From contig NZ_AP025144.1 of assembly GCF_019977755.1 (NCBI RefSeq), positions 992,001-1,056,000 on the forward strand: a stretch of 64,000 nt of DNA, read 5' to 3'. A model generated the notes under the pieces. The model was not told the DNA's origin, ran no database searches, and worked only from the letters and a program-made list of their open reading frames with translations. The number at the start of each line of letters is the position of its first letter. Within the stretch, counting starts at the first letter, position 1. Source of the DNA: Vibrio penaeicida. GTDB lineage: Bacteria; Pseudomonadota; Gammaproteobacteria; Enterobacterales; Vibrionaceae. Position numbers and translations under genes: made by a program. This document shows, piece after piece, positions 40,911 through 49,471 of the stretch.

Positions 40911-42578
40911 ATGCTGGAATTCTCTTCGAATACGCCTGAACTCGCCCTTGAAGTATCAAGTGAGCAAACAAAAGAAATCCGTATCGAAGACTTCTTCAAC
41001 GGCCAAACCGATGTGTCTTGCCTCGCCATGATCGAACATGCGCTGCAACACGATTACGAATACTTCCTTCGCAAAACACCTGCGGCTGATGTGTCAGAAA
41101 AACGGATTTCATTTGAAGTATCAGACTCCCCTCAAACAGCCGAAGGTTTTTGCGATTTTATCCAGGGCCTGCTTGCTTGCAGTGCCCCTGTTTTTTCCCC
41201 AGATTTTATTGGTCATATGACCTCAGCGCTGCCCAAACATATTTTACCCATGGCAAAAATCTTAGCGGCTACGAATCAAAATGTCGTTAAGGTTGAAACA
41301 TCCAATGTGTTTACTCAGCTAGAAAAAGACGTCATTGCGTTCTTTCATTCTCAGTGCTTTTCTCTGACCAAGAACATCAATTCGCTCAGCTCAGATGCTT
41401 TGAGTTCCGATGTAAGCCTTGGACATTTTTGCTCAGGAGGAACGGTCGCTAACCTGTCTTCACTATGGGTCGCCAGAAATCGAGCTCTTAACGCTGATGT
41501 TGGGGAAATAGGGCTTATGAAAGCGCTTAAACAGAGCCCTTATGATGACTTGGCAATTCTGGTTTCAGGTGCTGGGCATTATTCCTTAAAAAAAGCCGCT
41601 GACTTATTAGGGCTAGGGAAGAGTAACCTAGTCGTTGTCGATACCGACTCCGCGCAACGAATGTGTATAACGGATCTGCGATCGAAAATTTCAATTCTAA
41701 AACGAAAAAACGTAAAAATAATGGCGATTGTTGGGGTCGCTGGTACTACTGAAACAGGGGCAATTGATCCGCTTGAAGAGTTAGGCGAGATCGCCAATCA
41801 GGAAGACTGTCATTTTCACGTCGATGCTGCGTGGGGTGGAGCCAGCTTGTTGTCAAACAGGCAAAGACATCTGTTTGCAGGAATTGAATTGGCTGATTCG
41901 GTCACAATAGACGCGCATAAGCAGCTCTATGTTCCCATGGGTGCAGGCATGGTGTTATTCAAAAGCCCATTAGCGACGCAATCTATATCTCACCATGCTA
42001 ACTATATTATTCGAAAAGGCTCCAATGATTTGGGAGCACATACGGTAGAAGGTTCTCGAGGTGCAGTCGCAGCGCTAGTGGCTTCAAATTTAGCAATGAT
42101 GGGAAAACAGGGAATAGCAAAGCTGGTGGATGGAAGTATTCATTTAGCGCACCAGTTTGCTCGTAAAGTTAAAAAAAATACCAATTTTGAACTCACTAGC
42201 ACTCCAACACTTTGCATTTTTACTTACCGGTATGCACCCAAAAGTCTTTTAGCCCTTATTGAGCGCCTTGAAGTGAGTGAAAGGGGCGTAGCTTACCAAT
42301 TGCTCGATCGTTTAAATCAGCACATTCAAGAAACCCAAAGGGATACTGGTAAAGGCTTTGTCTCTCGAACCAAACTTCGCGTTAATCAAGGAAAAACGTT
42401 GGAAGGAACGGTATTTCGAGTGGTGTTGGCAAATCCTCTAACCTGTATTGAACATTTAGACGCTATTTTGTACGAGCAAGAACGGATTGCATCAGAAAGT
42501 GCAGAACTCGCTGACCTTAATCATTTTGTCCATTTAACTACTGATGGTCAGAACCCCCTAAATACTCGGCATAAATAG
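40911..42578 (+). CDS. PLP-dependent group II decarboxylase (PanP/GAD-like)
   Basis: 555 residues, fold type I. The PLP lysine is Lys337 in VTIDAHKQLY, the cofactor-ring Asp is in VDAAWGGASLL, and phosphate-binding CSGGTVANLSSLWVARN is present. FSPDFIGHMTSALPKHILPM in the N-terminal part (FIGHMTSALP core) resembles the aspartate 1-decarboxylase PanP of vibrios and glutamate decarboxylases. Plausible reactions are aspartate to beta-alanine or glutamate to GABA. It opens the operon and is 12 bp from an adenylation enzyme, so its product is probably the amino acid that is activated next. An amino acid that still has a carboxylate after decarboxylation is needed for that, which favours acidic substrates. 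Confidence 0.85.
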   Translation: MLEFSSNTPELALEVSSEQTKEIRIEDFFNGQTDVSCLAMIEHALQHDYEYFLRKTPAADVSEKRISFEVSDSPQTAEGFCDFIQGLLACSAPVFSPDFIGHMTSALPKHILPMAKILAATNQNVVKVETSNVFTQLEKDVIAFFHSQCFSLTKNINSLSSDALSSDVSLGHFCSGGTVANLSSLWVARNRALNADVGEIGLMKALKQSPYDDLAILVSGAGHYSLKKAADLLGLGKSNLVVVDTDSAQRMCITDLRSKISILKRKNVKIMAIVGVAGTTETGAIDPLEELGEIANQEDCHFHVDAAWGGASLLSNRQRHLFAGIELADSVTIDAHKQLYVPMGAGMVLFKSPLATQSISHHANYIIRKGSNDLGAHTVEGSRGAVAALVASNLAMMGKQGIAKLVDGSIHLAHQFARKVKKNTNFELTSTPTLCIFTYRYAPKSLLALIERLEVSERGVAYQLLDRLNQHIQETQRDTGKGFVSRTKLRVNQGKTLEGTVFRVVLANPLTCIEHLDAILYEQERIASESAELADLNHFVHLTTDGQNPLNTRHK

Positions 42579-42590
42579 AAGAACTTCATA

Positions 42591-44159
42591 ATGAGAAAGC
42601 ACATTTTCCAAGCGATGCTAGAGTCAGCAGATGCGCCTGCTCTTTGGGTTGCTAATCAATATTACACTTACCGAGAGCTGGTAGAAAAAGCCCACTCTGT
42701 GAGTGAAAGTTGCCGTCACTACACCTCTGAAAAAGTGGCGGTTCTTGCTCACCGTAGCCTGTTTGCCTATGCAAGTGTTATGGGGTGTTATTTTTCGGGT
42801 CTTACTTGGATTCCGATGAACAATAAAAAATCTCCAGCGCAATTGACTGAGATAATGTTGGACACCGAAACGCAAGTAATAGCGTGCGATGTTGGGCATC
42901 AGAAAATACTGAGAGAAATGCTCGATTGCACCTCTACCCGTTGGACGATCATTTTCGAGAAAGGTGTTGAAGTCGAGAAGTGGAAAAATGATTTTCCCGA
43001 CCACCAATTTATTTCGGTTGATGATACTAAAGAGAAGGAAATCGCATTAAGTGAGACTAGCGGGAGCAAGCTTGCTTATATCATGCATACGTCAGGGTCA
43101 ACGGGGAAGCCCAAACGCATCCCTATCTCTTATCAAAATCTTTCCAGCTATTTGGAAAACATTCAAACCGCGTTTCCATTGTCAAAGTCCGACAGAGTAG
43201 CCCAGTTTTCGGATCTCAGTTTTGACCTTTCAGTGCACGATATGTTTTCAGCCTGGATGCACGGCGCGTGTTTGTATTGTATCCCTGAAATTCTTAAAAC
43301 CAATCCGATTCAATTTATTCGTCACTATCAACTTACAGCCTGGTTATCAGTTCCTTCTGTGATTGATTTGTCACTTCAACGTGATGAATTAGCGCCTGAT
43401 TCTTTGCCTTCTTTGAAACTGAGTATTTTTTGTGGGCAAGCATTAGCGACAGATCTTGCCGATAAGTGGCAGCAAGCGACGGGGCAAAAAGTGGTGAATA
43501 TTTATGGACCCACAGAGTGCACCGTGACCGTGACAGCGCACACTTATCAAGCTGAAGTCGATAGGCATAGGACTTCCGTACCTGTAGGGCTTCCTTTTAG
43601 AAAGAATTCATTAGCCATCATTGATTCAGATAACCAGCCGCAGTTAATTGACCAGTTTCACGAAGAACTAAAAGGCGAGCTTTATATCAAAGGGGTACAG
43701 CTGGCTGGAAAGTATTGGAACGATGAAGAAAATACTCAGCGAGCTTACTTCCACGATAACGAAGGTACGCTTTGGTATAAAACAGGCGATCTAGTGGAAT
43801 GGCGTGAAGGGGTATTACACCACCTTGACCGTAACGATCATCAAGTAAAAATTGCTGGGCATCGGGTCGAGCTTGGAGAAATTGAAACGGTAGCTCGAAA
43901 GGTAAGCCATCTATCAACTGTTGCAGCGGTGCCTTGGCCGTTAAGCCGAGCCGGATATGCCAATGGTGTCGTCGTGTTTTTCCAATCGGATTACGAATTG
44001 GATGAACCTGAGATCATAAAACAGTTTTCCAACTACCTGCCAAGGGCTATTTCGCCAAAACAAATCTTTGCGTTGAAAAACATGCCAAGAAACATTAATG
44101 GCAAGACTGATATAAACGCACTTTATGAACAACTAGAGAGACTAAGCGAATGCAAATAG
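42591..44159 (+). CDS. Stand-alone amino-acid adenylation enzyme (DltA/AlmE-like)
   Basis: 522 residues, ANL superfamily. Core motifs: A3 MHTSGSTGKPKRIPI, A4 FSDLSFDLSVHDMF, A5 VNIYGPTECTVTVT, A7 YKTGDLVEWREG, A8 GHRVELGEIE, and the A10 lysine in NINGKTD. No condensation or carrier domain is fused. The FDLSVHDMF segment is closest in style to D-alanine ligase DltA and to V. cholerae AlmE, which activates glycine for lipid A. It should form an aminoacyl-AMP and load the carrier encoded next. The stop overlaps the carrier's start by 10 bp, so the pair is made together. Confidence 0.88.
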   Translation: MRKHIFQAMLESADAPALWVANQYYTYRELVEKAHSVSESCRHYTSEKVAVLAHRSLFAYASVMGCYFSGLTWIPMNNKKSPAQLTEIMLDTETQVIACDVGHQKILREMLDCTSTRWTIIFEKGVEVEKWKNDFPDHQFISVDDTKEKEIALSETSGSKLAYIMHTSGSTGKPKRIPISYQNLSSYLENIQTAFPLSKSDRVAQFSDLSFDLSVHDMFSAWMHGACLYCIPEILKTNPIQFIRHYQLTAWLSVPSVIDLSLQRDELAPDSLPSLKLSIFCGQALATDLADKWQQATGQKVVNIYGPTECTVTVTAHTYQAEVDRHRTSVPVGLPFRKNSLAIIDSDNQPQLIDQFHEELKGELYIKGVQLAGKYWNDEENTQRAYFHDNEGTLWYKTGDLVEWREGVLHHLDRNDHQVKIAGHRVELGEIETVARKVSHLSTVAAVPWPLSRAGYANGVVVFFQSDYELDEPEIIKQFSNYLPRAISPKQIFALKNMPRNINGKTDINALYEQLERLSECK

Positions 44160-44380
44160 AGAGCTTTATTAATGCCTATATTTCTAAGTTAGTGGCTCCG
44201 GGCACTCTTGTTGCTGAACATGATTCATTCTTCGATTACGTTGATTCGTTTTCCTTTATAGACCTGATTACCAACGTTGAAAGTGAGTTTGGGCTGTCAA
44301 TGGATCTTATGTCTGTGGACTTTGATCTTAGCGCAACGATTCGTCAGGTATTGGATTGGTTTAATCTGCATGACAGTTAA
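44150..44380 (+). CDS. Acyl/peptidyl carrier protein (AlmF/DltC-like)
   Basis: 76 residues, acidic and helical. The phosphopantetheine serine is Ser33 in DYVDSFSFIDLI, preceded by FFDYVDS as in DltC/AlmF-type carriers (D-S-F rather than the D-S-L of fatty-acid ACP). It overlaps both neighbours: 10 bp with the adenylation gene and 11 bp with the transferase gene. Likely role: holds the aminoacyl thioester for transfer. Needs a phosphopantetheinyl transferase from elsewhere in the genome. Confidence 0.88.
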   Translation: MQIESFINAYISKLVAPGTLVAEHDSFFDYVDSFSFIDLITNVESEFGLSMDLMSVDFDLSATIRQVLDWFNLHDS

Positions 44381-45272
44381 GACTTTTGATAACACTAAGA
44401 AGAATAAAGGAATAAATGCAGCAAGCGACAATGTTGCAAAAGATAAAGCAAAACACGAGAAAGTTGCTCGCCGAACTCGTGCTTTTATCCGAACCCCTTT
44501 CTTCTTCAAAAAGACAATGGCAAGTCTACTCGCTCCGGTTTTGCATGTAGGTCGATTTAAAACCGCAGATAAAGGACTGCGTCGCGTATTTCCGCAAAGT
44601 GATGTCAATTGGCGAAAGCAGATATCAAAAGCCTCCGCTAAACAAACATTGATGAACTTGATGGGAGTTTGTCATCTCAATGCTCACATTTTCGAATCTG
44701 ATGATGGACTTAAAAGCATTGTCGAGGAAGCTAAGCAAGGTAAGGGCGGTGTCATCCTATGCCTACATACCGGAATTTATGATGCAGTAACTTGGTATCT
44801 GAATAAGAAAGGTGTACCAACCGAAACGATTTTTGGTGCTGGTAAAGATGGAAAAAGAGAAACTGAAAATACGATCATCGAGACGGCAGCTGAAGAATTA
44901 GAGATTCCTTTTGTCGAGCGAGGCAGTAACAGCATCCTCGGGTTAGTCAGAGCCATTTCAGAAGGGCGTTGGGTCGTGTTTCACATGGATCTGCGTGCCG
45001 ATGGCGTTAACACGCAGTTTTTTGGTTTTGATACTCAGGTTCCAACCACTCCATTCTTTATTGCGCAAAAGCTGGGTTGTTCAGCCTACCTTCATCACAC
45101 TTTGTCAGGTAAGCAAAAGCAATCTCTGTTTTTTAATAAATTGCCTCAGAGAGAGGATTTATTTGGGAAAGCGAGAATGGAGGCGGAAGCCAAAACGACA
45201 ATGGAATACCTAGAGCAAGTTATTCGAAAGAACCCAACGCAATGGATATGGCATTACAATCGTTGGAAGTAA
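44370..45272 (+). CDS. LpxL/AlmG-like lipid A transferase
   Basis: 300 residues from the ATG at 44370, which overlaps the carrier gene. A basic N-terminus (about 1-40) is followed by a weakly hydrophobic stretch (MASLLAPVLHV). The late acyltransferase motif HX4D is present as CLHTGIYDAV (His about 134, Asp about 139), and the end reads PTQWIWHYNRW, as in LpxL/LpxM/AlmG. V. cholerae AlmG, a glycyltransferase, is a distant member of the same family. With the carrier next to it, the likely reaction is transfer of an aminoacyl group to a lipid A hydroxyl. A plain acyltransferase is the alternative. The genuine lpxM is elsewhere in this window (57121). Confidence 0.8.
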   Translation: MTVKTFDNTKKNKGINAASDNVAKDKAKHEKVARRTRAFIRTPFFFKKTMASLLAPVLHVGRFKTADKGLRRVFPQSDVNWRKQISKASAKQTLMNLMGVCHLNAHIFESDDGLKSIVEEAKQGKGGVILCLHTGIYDAVTWYLNKKGVPTETIFGAGKDGKRETENTIIETAAEELEIPFVERGSNSILGLVRAISEGRWVVFHMDLRADGVNTQFFGFDTQVPTTPFFIAQKLGCSAYLHHTLSGKQKQSLFFNKLPQREDLFGKARMEAEAKTTMEYLEQVIRKNPTQWIWHYNRWK

Positions 45273-45300
45273 TTGTTCTTATAGCTAGATTAGAAAACTA

Positions 45301-45328
45301 AAACAGGGAAGCGAGGCTTCCCTGTTTT
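45301..45328. terminator. Terminator between the LPS island and znuB
   Basis: AAACAGGGAAGC, GAG, GCTTCCCTGTTT: 12-bp perfect stem between convergent genes. Confidence 0.9.
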
Positions 45329-45367
45329 GATCTTGAATCGTGATTAAAGTTTCTTTGTAACAATCGC

Positions 45368-46153
45368 TTAGTGCGTTACTTTCTTGAATTGAGCCAATAT
45401 AAAAATAATGGCGGCACTGATCACTACGGAAGGTCCGGCTGGCGTGTCCAGATTCCATGAAAATGATAGGCCAGATAATACTGCCGCAACGCCAAACAGC
45501 GAAGATAGAATCGCCATTTGTTCTGGTGTACGCGAAAATCTGCGTGCAGCGGCAGCAGGGATAATCATAAGTGAGGTGATCAAAAGTGCTCCAACGAACT
45601 TCATTCCTACCGCGATGACAACACCAACCAGCAACATCAAAACAAGGCGCATAAAGTCAGTATTAATCCCTTCTATACTCGCGAGTTCTTCATTGACGCT
45701 GCTTGATAGTAGAGGGTGCCAAAAATACATTAGCGCTGCGATAATGAAAGCTCCACCAGCAAATATGAAGGTTAAATCTTGTGGAGAAACCGCAAGTAGA
45801 TCGCCGAACAAATACCCCATTAGATCAACACGTACGTTATCGAAAAAGCTGATTGCCACCAATCCCAGTGAAAGCGAGCTATGCGCCAAAATACCGAGTA
45901 ACGTGTCAGTTGCGACAACTTCTTGTTTTTGAAGCGTGACTAAAATGGCTGCAAGCGCAATACAGCAAATAACCAATGCCAGATAGATATTGATATCCAA
46001 CAAAAAGCCCAAAGACAGACCCAATAACGAAGCGTGCGCTAGGGTATCGCCGAAGTACGCCATCTTACGCCAGACGACAAAAGACCCTAATGGACCTGCA
46101 ATCAGTGCGATAGCAATACCAGCGAGAATAGAGGGGAGAAGAAACTCAATCAT
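45368..46153 (-). CDS. znuB: Zinc ABC transporter permease ZnuB
   Basis: 261 residues from the ATG at 46153 ([17 protein letters not shown]); the frame is open for another 80 codons upstream, but that part lies inside znuC and is not ZnuB-like. Multi-span ABC-3 permease with [26 protein letters not shown], the family's strongest signature, and [17 protein letters not shown] near the end. It imports Zn2+ with ZnuC and ZnuA. It overlaps the end of znuC by 8 bp. Confidence 0.95.
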   Translation of the reverse strand: MIEFLLPSILAGIAIALIAGPLGSFVVWRKMAYFGDTLAHASLLGLSLGFLLDINIYLALVICCIALAAILVTLQKQEVVATDTLLGILAHSSLSLGLVAISFFDNVRVDLMGYLFGDLLAVSPQDLTFIFAGGAFIIAALMYFWHPLLSSSVNEELASIEGINTDFMRLVLMLLVGVVIAVGMKFVGALLITSLMIIPAAAARRFSRTPEQMAILSSLFGVAAVLSGLSFSWNLDTPAGPSVVISAAIIFILAQFKKVTH

Positions 46154-46928
46154 GTTTGTGACCGTGTTGAATATGTTGACATGCATCAGCGTCTCCGGCG
46201 ACGGGATCGCCAGAAAGGTCATGATGGTGATGATGATCGTGTTGATAAAAAGCCAATGACTCTCGGCTACGGTGACCAAACAGCGCAATGTAAGATGGGT
46301 GTTCGCTAACGGCAGCAGGTGTACCTGAGCAGCATACGTGGTGATGCAAGCAAACCACATGGTCGGTCTTGGCCATGACAAGGTGTAGGTCATGCGACAC
46401 CATCAATACAGCACAGTTAAATCGGTGTCTCAAATGGTCGATTAAGTTATAAAGGTCTATTTGACCTTGCACATCAACACCTTGTGCTGGTTCATCCAAA
46501 ACAAGCAGCTCGGGTCTTTGAAGCAATGCTCTTGCTAACAAAACACGCTGATTTTCACCACCAGACAGCCGATGCATATTGTTATTCAGCAAATGGGAAG
46601 CGCCAACCAGTTTTAAGGCTTCTAGCCGCTCTTGTTTGCTGTATTTCCCAGCAAGTTTTAGAAATCGCTCAACGCTAAGAGGAAGGGTGTCATTTAACCT
46701 GAGTTTTTGCGGAACGTACCCTATTTTAGGTTTGCCAGTAAATGATAATGTGCCATCAAAACGCTTGTTGAGTCCAAGCAACACTTTTACTAATGTTGAT
46801 TTCCCCGCTCCATTAGGACCAATTAATGTCGTAATTTGACCTTTGTGTAGGTCTAGATTGATGTTGTCGAGAACGGGCTTATCACCAAATTGTACCCGTA
46901 TAGATTTGAGTGAAGCGAGGAGAGTCAT
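46146..46928 (-). CDS. znuC: Zinc ABC transporter ATPase ZnuC
   Basis: 260 residues. Walker [10 protein letters not shown] (about 37-45), signature [16 protein letters not shown], Walker [16 protein letters not shown]. The last 35 residues are rich in histidine ([12 protein letters not shown] and HIQHGHKHD), which could bind zinc and sense the cytosolic pool. It forms znuCB on the minus strand, divergent from znuA, with a Zur box between. Confidence 0.96.
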   Translation of the reverse strand: MTLLASLKSIRVQFGDKPVLDNINLDLHKGQITTLIGPNGAGKSTLVKVLLGLNKRFDGTLSFTGKPKIGYVPQKLRLNDTLPLSVERFLKLAGKYSKQERLEALKLVGASHLLNNNMHRLSGGENQRVLLARALLQRPELLVLDEPAQGVDVQGQIDLYNLIDHLRHRFNCAVLMVSHDLHLVMAKTDHVVCLHHHVCCSGTPAAVSEHPSYIALFGHRSRESLAFYQHDHHHHHDLSGDPVAGDADACQHIQHGHKHD

Positions 46929-46950
46929 TATAAACCGCTATTGCATTACT

Positions 46951-46974
46951 GATGTGTTATAAAGTAACATTTAC
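46951..46974. promoter_or_regulatory. Zur box between znuC and znuA
   Basis: GTGTTATAAAGTAACATTTAC fragment matches the Zur consensus GAAATGTTATANTATAACATTTC in both half-sites (TGTTAT and TAACAT). It sits 23-38 bp from both divergent start codons, where Zur-Zn2+ would block znuCB and znuA together. Confidence 0.75.
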
Positions 46975-47012
46975 CCCCATTTACGCCAAGTACTGAATAC
47001 TCAGAGGATAAA

Positions 47013-47993
47013 ATGCCACGTTTTGGTCATGTATTTTTGTTGTTAGGGTTGATGCCTTCTATCGCCAGCGCAGCTAACGTTTTAAGCTCCATAAAACCTG
47101 TTCAACTCATTACCAATGAAATTACCGAGGGAGTATCCACCTCAGACGTTCTGCTGTCTACAAATACTTCTCCTCATGACTATGCTTTGAAGCCATCTGA
47201 CATTAAAAAGATCAGAAAAGCCGATCTAGTGGTTTGGATCGGTGAAGACATGGAAACTTTTCTGACTGGTGTAATGGAAAGTCATTCTGGTGCTTTCGCC
47301 CTTCAACAACAACCTGAAGTTAAGTTACGAAAATATGGTGATTGTGGATGCGATAAAGATGAAGCGCATCACAATGAAGAAAAGCATCATGATCATGATG
47401 ACCATAAGGGGCACGACCACCATGAAGGTCACGATCATCATAAAGGACATGACGGACACGAAGGGCATAACCATGGTGCCTATGATACGCATTTTTGGTT
47501 AGGTCCTGATCAAGCTCTTCAAGCCGCTACCACCATTGCAAACAAGTTATCTGAGATTGATCCAAGCAATGCAAAACGCTACCAAGATAATTTGGTTGCG
47601 TTTGAAGTTAACTTAAATAAAACAAACGCAGAGATAGAAGCTAAATTATCTTCTGTTCGCCACAACGGCTATTTTGTCTTCCATGATGCATACGGTTACT
47701 TCGAAAATCATTTTAAATTGAACAATTTAGGTCATTTTACTGTTAGCCCAGAGCGAAAGCCTGGAGCAAAAACCTTAAACAAAATACGTAAAAAGCTTGA
47801 ATCTAAAGATGCATATTGCGTATTCTCTGAGCCTCAATTTACCCCAGCTGTAGTGACCTCCGTAACGCGTGGGACAGGTGTGAATAAAGGCGAACTTGAT
47901 CCACTTGCGGTGAATATCAAAGTGCAGTCTGGGGCGTATTTCGACTTTTTAAAGTCATTAGGCTCCCAATTCGCTAGCTGTTTATCTGAATGA
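47013..47993 (+). CDS. znuA: Zinc ABC transporter periplasmic binding protein ZnuA
   Basis: 326 residues with a signal peptide (MPRFGHVFLLLGLMPSIASA). Cluster A-I fold with zinc-ligand segments SPHDYALKPSD, THFWLGPDQAL, FVFHDAYGYFENHF and the His of the last lobe replaced by an acidic/serine region near FSEPQF. A long His/Asp-rich loop (about residues 110-155, with a CGCDKDE start) is typical for high-affinity ZnuA. It delivers zinc to ZnuBC. The stop overlaps the start of the peptidase gene by four bases. Confidence 0.95.
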   Translation: MPRFGHVFLLLGLMPSIASAANVLSSIKPVQLITNEITEGVSTSDVLLSTNTSPHDYALKPSDIKKIRKADLVVWIGEDMETFLTGVMESHSGAFALQQQPEVKLRKYGDCGCDKDEAHHNEEKHHDHDDHKGHDHHEGHDHHKGHDGHEGHNHGAYDTHFWLGPDQALQAATTIANKLSEIDPSNAKRYQDNLVAFEVNLNKTNAEIEAKLSSVRHNGYFVFHDAYGYFENHFKLNNLGHFTVSPERKPGAKTLNKIRKKLESKDAYCVFSEPQFTPAVVTSVTRGTGVNKGELDPLAVNIKVQSGAYFDFLKSLGSQFASCLSE

Positions 47994-49342
47994 AAAATAT
48001 AAATGTCGCTGCCAAACACTGGCAGCGATTACCTAAAAAACACAAACTTACTATTCTGAGCCTAACGATATTAACCATCGGTGTATCATTTTGGCGTCCA
48101 AACCCCGTTTCGATTTCATCACAATCTGCCGCAACGCCTACTGAACGAGTTGAAATTGATCTTGAAAGTGAACAAACCATAGCGCTTTCAGATCAAAACA
48201 GCGAACCTCTTGGTGCTCAAATTGATTCTAACGCCCCAGAGTTTTCTGCCCCTAAAGACGAACTTGAAGAAGAGTTGGCGAATGCAATAGAGCCGAGTCA
48301 TTCACATGTCGTCGCGAAAGGGGAGCTGCTTAGCACGGTCTTCGAGCAGTACGGTCTGAAACTAAATGACATGTACGCGCTAATTAATACAAATAAGGCT
48401 GCTGAACGGCTTCGCCCCGGAATGACGTTAACATGGACGTTAGACACGGATGGTCAGTTAGATGAGCTACGTATTGATCGCAATGCCAAAGAGTATGATC
48501 TTTATACGCTTGGCGAATCAGGGTATCAATATCAAAGATTGGAAAACTCCGGAGAATTGAAACCTGTTGTGGTTACAGGGCGAATATCCGGAAGCTTTTA
48601 TCAGTCGGCATTGAATGCCGGGTTGTCACCGGGGCAAATCACGACCATTGTTAAATCGATGCAGTGGAAGTTTGATTTTGGGCGCTTAGCGCGTAGAGGT
48701 GACAAATTCGCTGTTCAGATCGAGCAAGAATTTATCGATGGCAAAGCGGTAGGCAGAGGTGATGTTAAAGCTTTGCTGTACGTGAATAGAGGAAAAGAAT
48801 ACACCGCTGTTAAATTTGATGATAATCGTTTTTACGACAAGTCTGGTCAAAGCTTAGAGCAGGCATTTGATCGTTTGCCAACCAATAAGCGATATCGAGT
48901 CAGTTCTCGTTTCAATCCTCATAGAAAGCACCCAGTTACGGGACGTATTTCTCCCCACAATGGAACCGATTTTGCCACGCCAACGGGCACACCTATTTAT
49001 TCGACGGGCGATGGCAAAGTGGTGAAAGCACGTCGCCATCCTTTAGCGGGCAATTATGTGGTTATTAAACATGGTCGAGAGTACGTAACAAGGTACCTGC
49101 ACTTACACCGAATTCTGGTAAAAGTGGGGGATACGGTCACTCGTGGTCAAAAAATCGCTTTAAGTGGAAATACGGGGCGCTCTACAGGTCCTCATCTCCA
49201 TTATGAGTTGATCAAAAATTCACGCCCAGTGGATGCAATGAAGGTGCAACTACCTAAAGCATCGGATGTACCTAAGTCTAAGTTACCGGAATTTAAAGAA
49301 AATGCTGGTAGTGTCATACAAATTTTACGTGATCAGATCTAG
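47990..49342 (+). CDS. M23 family murein DD-endopeptidase (MepM/ShyB-like)
   Basis: 450 residues. A short N-terminal membrane segment (about 17-33) is followed by a low-complexity stretch and a LysM-like/OapA-type domain (about 100-145, LSTVFEQYGL and INTNKAAERLRPGMTL). A Csd3-type middle domain comes next (GRISGSFYQSALNAGLSPGQ region). The C-terminal LytM/M23 peptidase (about 313-412) has zinc ligands in HNGTDFA (His323, Asp327) and GPHLHYEL (about 402) and an active-site His in YLHLHRI (about 371). It cleaves peptide crosslinks to allow wall growth. Its 4-bp overlap with znuA places it under the Zur promoter, which recalls the Zur-controlled endopeptidase ShyB of V. cholerae. Confidence 0.88.
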   Translation: MKNINVAAKHWQRLPKKHKLTILSLTILTIGVSFWRPNPVSISSQSAATPTERVEIDLESEQTIALSDQNSEPLGAQIDSNAPEFSAPKDELEEELANAIEPSHSHVVAKGELLSTVFEQYGLKLNDMYALINTNKAAERLRPGMTLTWTLDTDGQLDELRIDRNAKEYDLYTLGESGYQYQRLENSGELKPVVVTGRISGSFYQSALNAGLSPGQITTIVKSMQWKFDFGRLARRGDKFAVQIEQEFIDGKAVGRGDVKALLYVNRGKEYTAVKFDDNRFYDKSGQSLEQAFDRLPTNKRYRVSSRFNPHRKHPVTGRISPHNGTDFATPTGTPIYSTGDGKVVKARRHPLAGNYVVIKHGREYVTRYLHLHRILVKVGDTVTRGQKIALSGNTGRSTGPHLHYELIKNSRPVDAMKVQLPKASDVPKSKLPEFKENAGSVIQILRDQI

Positions 49343-49349
49343 ATAAATG

Positions 49350-49376
49350 AAAGGTGTAGTGAGCTGCACCTTTTTT
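49350..49376 (+). terminator. Terminator of znuA-peptidase operon
   Basis: AAGGTGTAG, TGAG, CTGCACCTT plus T run, eight bases after the stop. Confidence 0.82.
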
Positions 49377-49471
49377 ATTCATCATAATTCGTATAACGTA
49401 TCAAGTTACTCAAAATTACCAGTATCTCAAATTGGTGATGGCGGTTTTCCGGCTTAGAGAAAGGGAAGGAT

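Noticed and set aside
44277..44369. Upstream extension of the AlmG-like gene (extra 31 residues)
   Set aside because: The extension lies wholly within the carrier gene in another frame and would start at a weak TTG; the ATG at 44370 gives a family-sized protein.
45408..45932. 174-codon open frame on the plus strand
   Set aside because: Entirely antisense to znuB, low-complexity Ser/Pro/Ile composition, no ribosome site; a shadow of the real gene.
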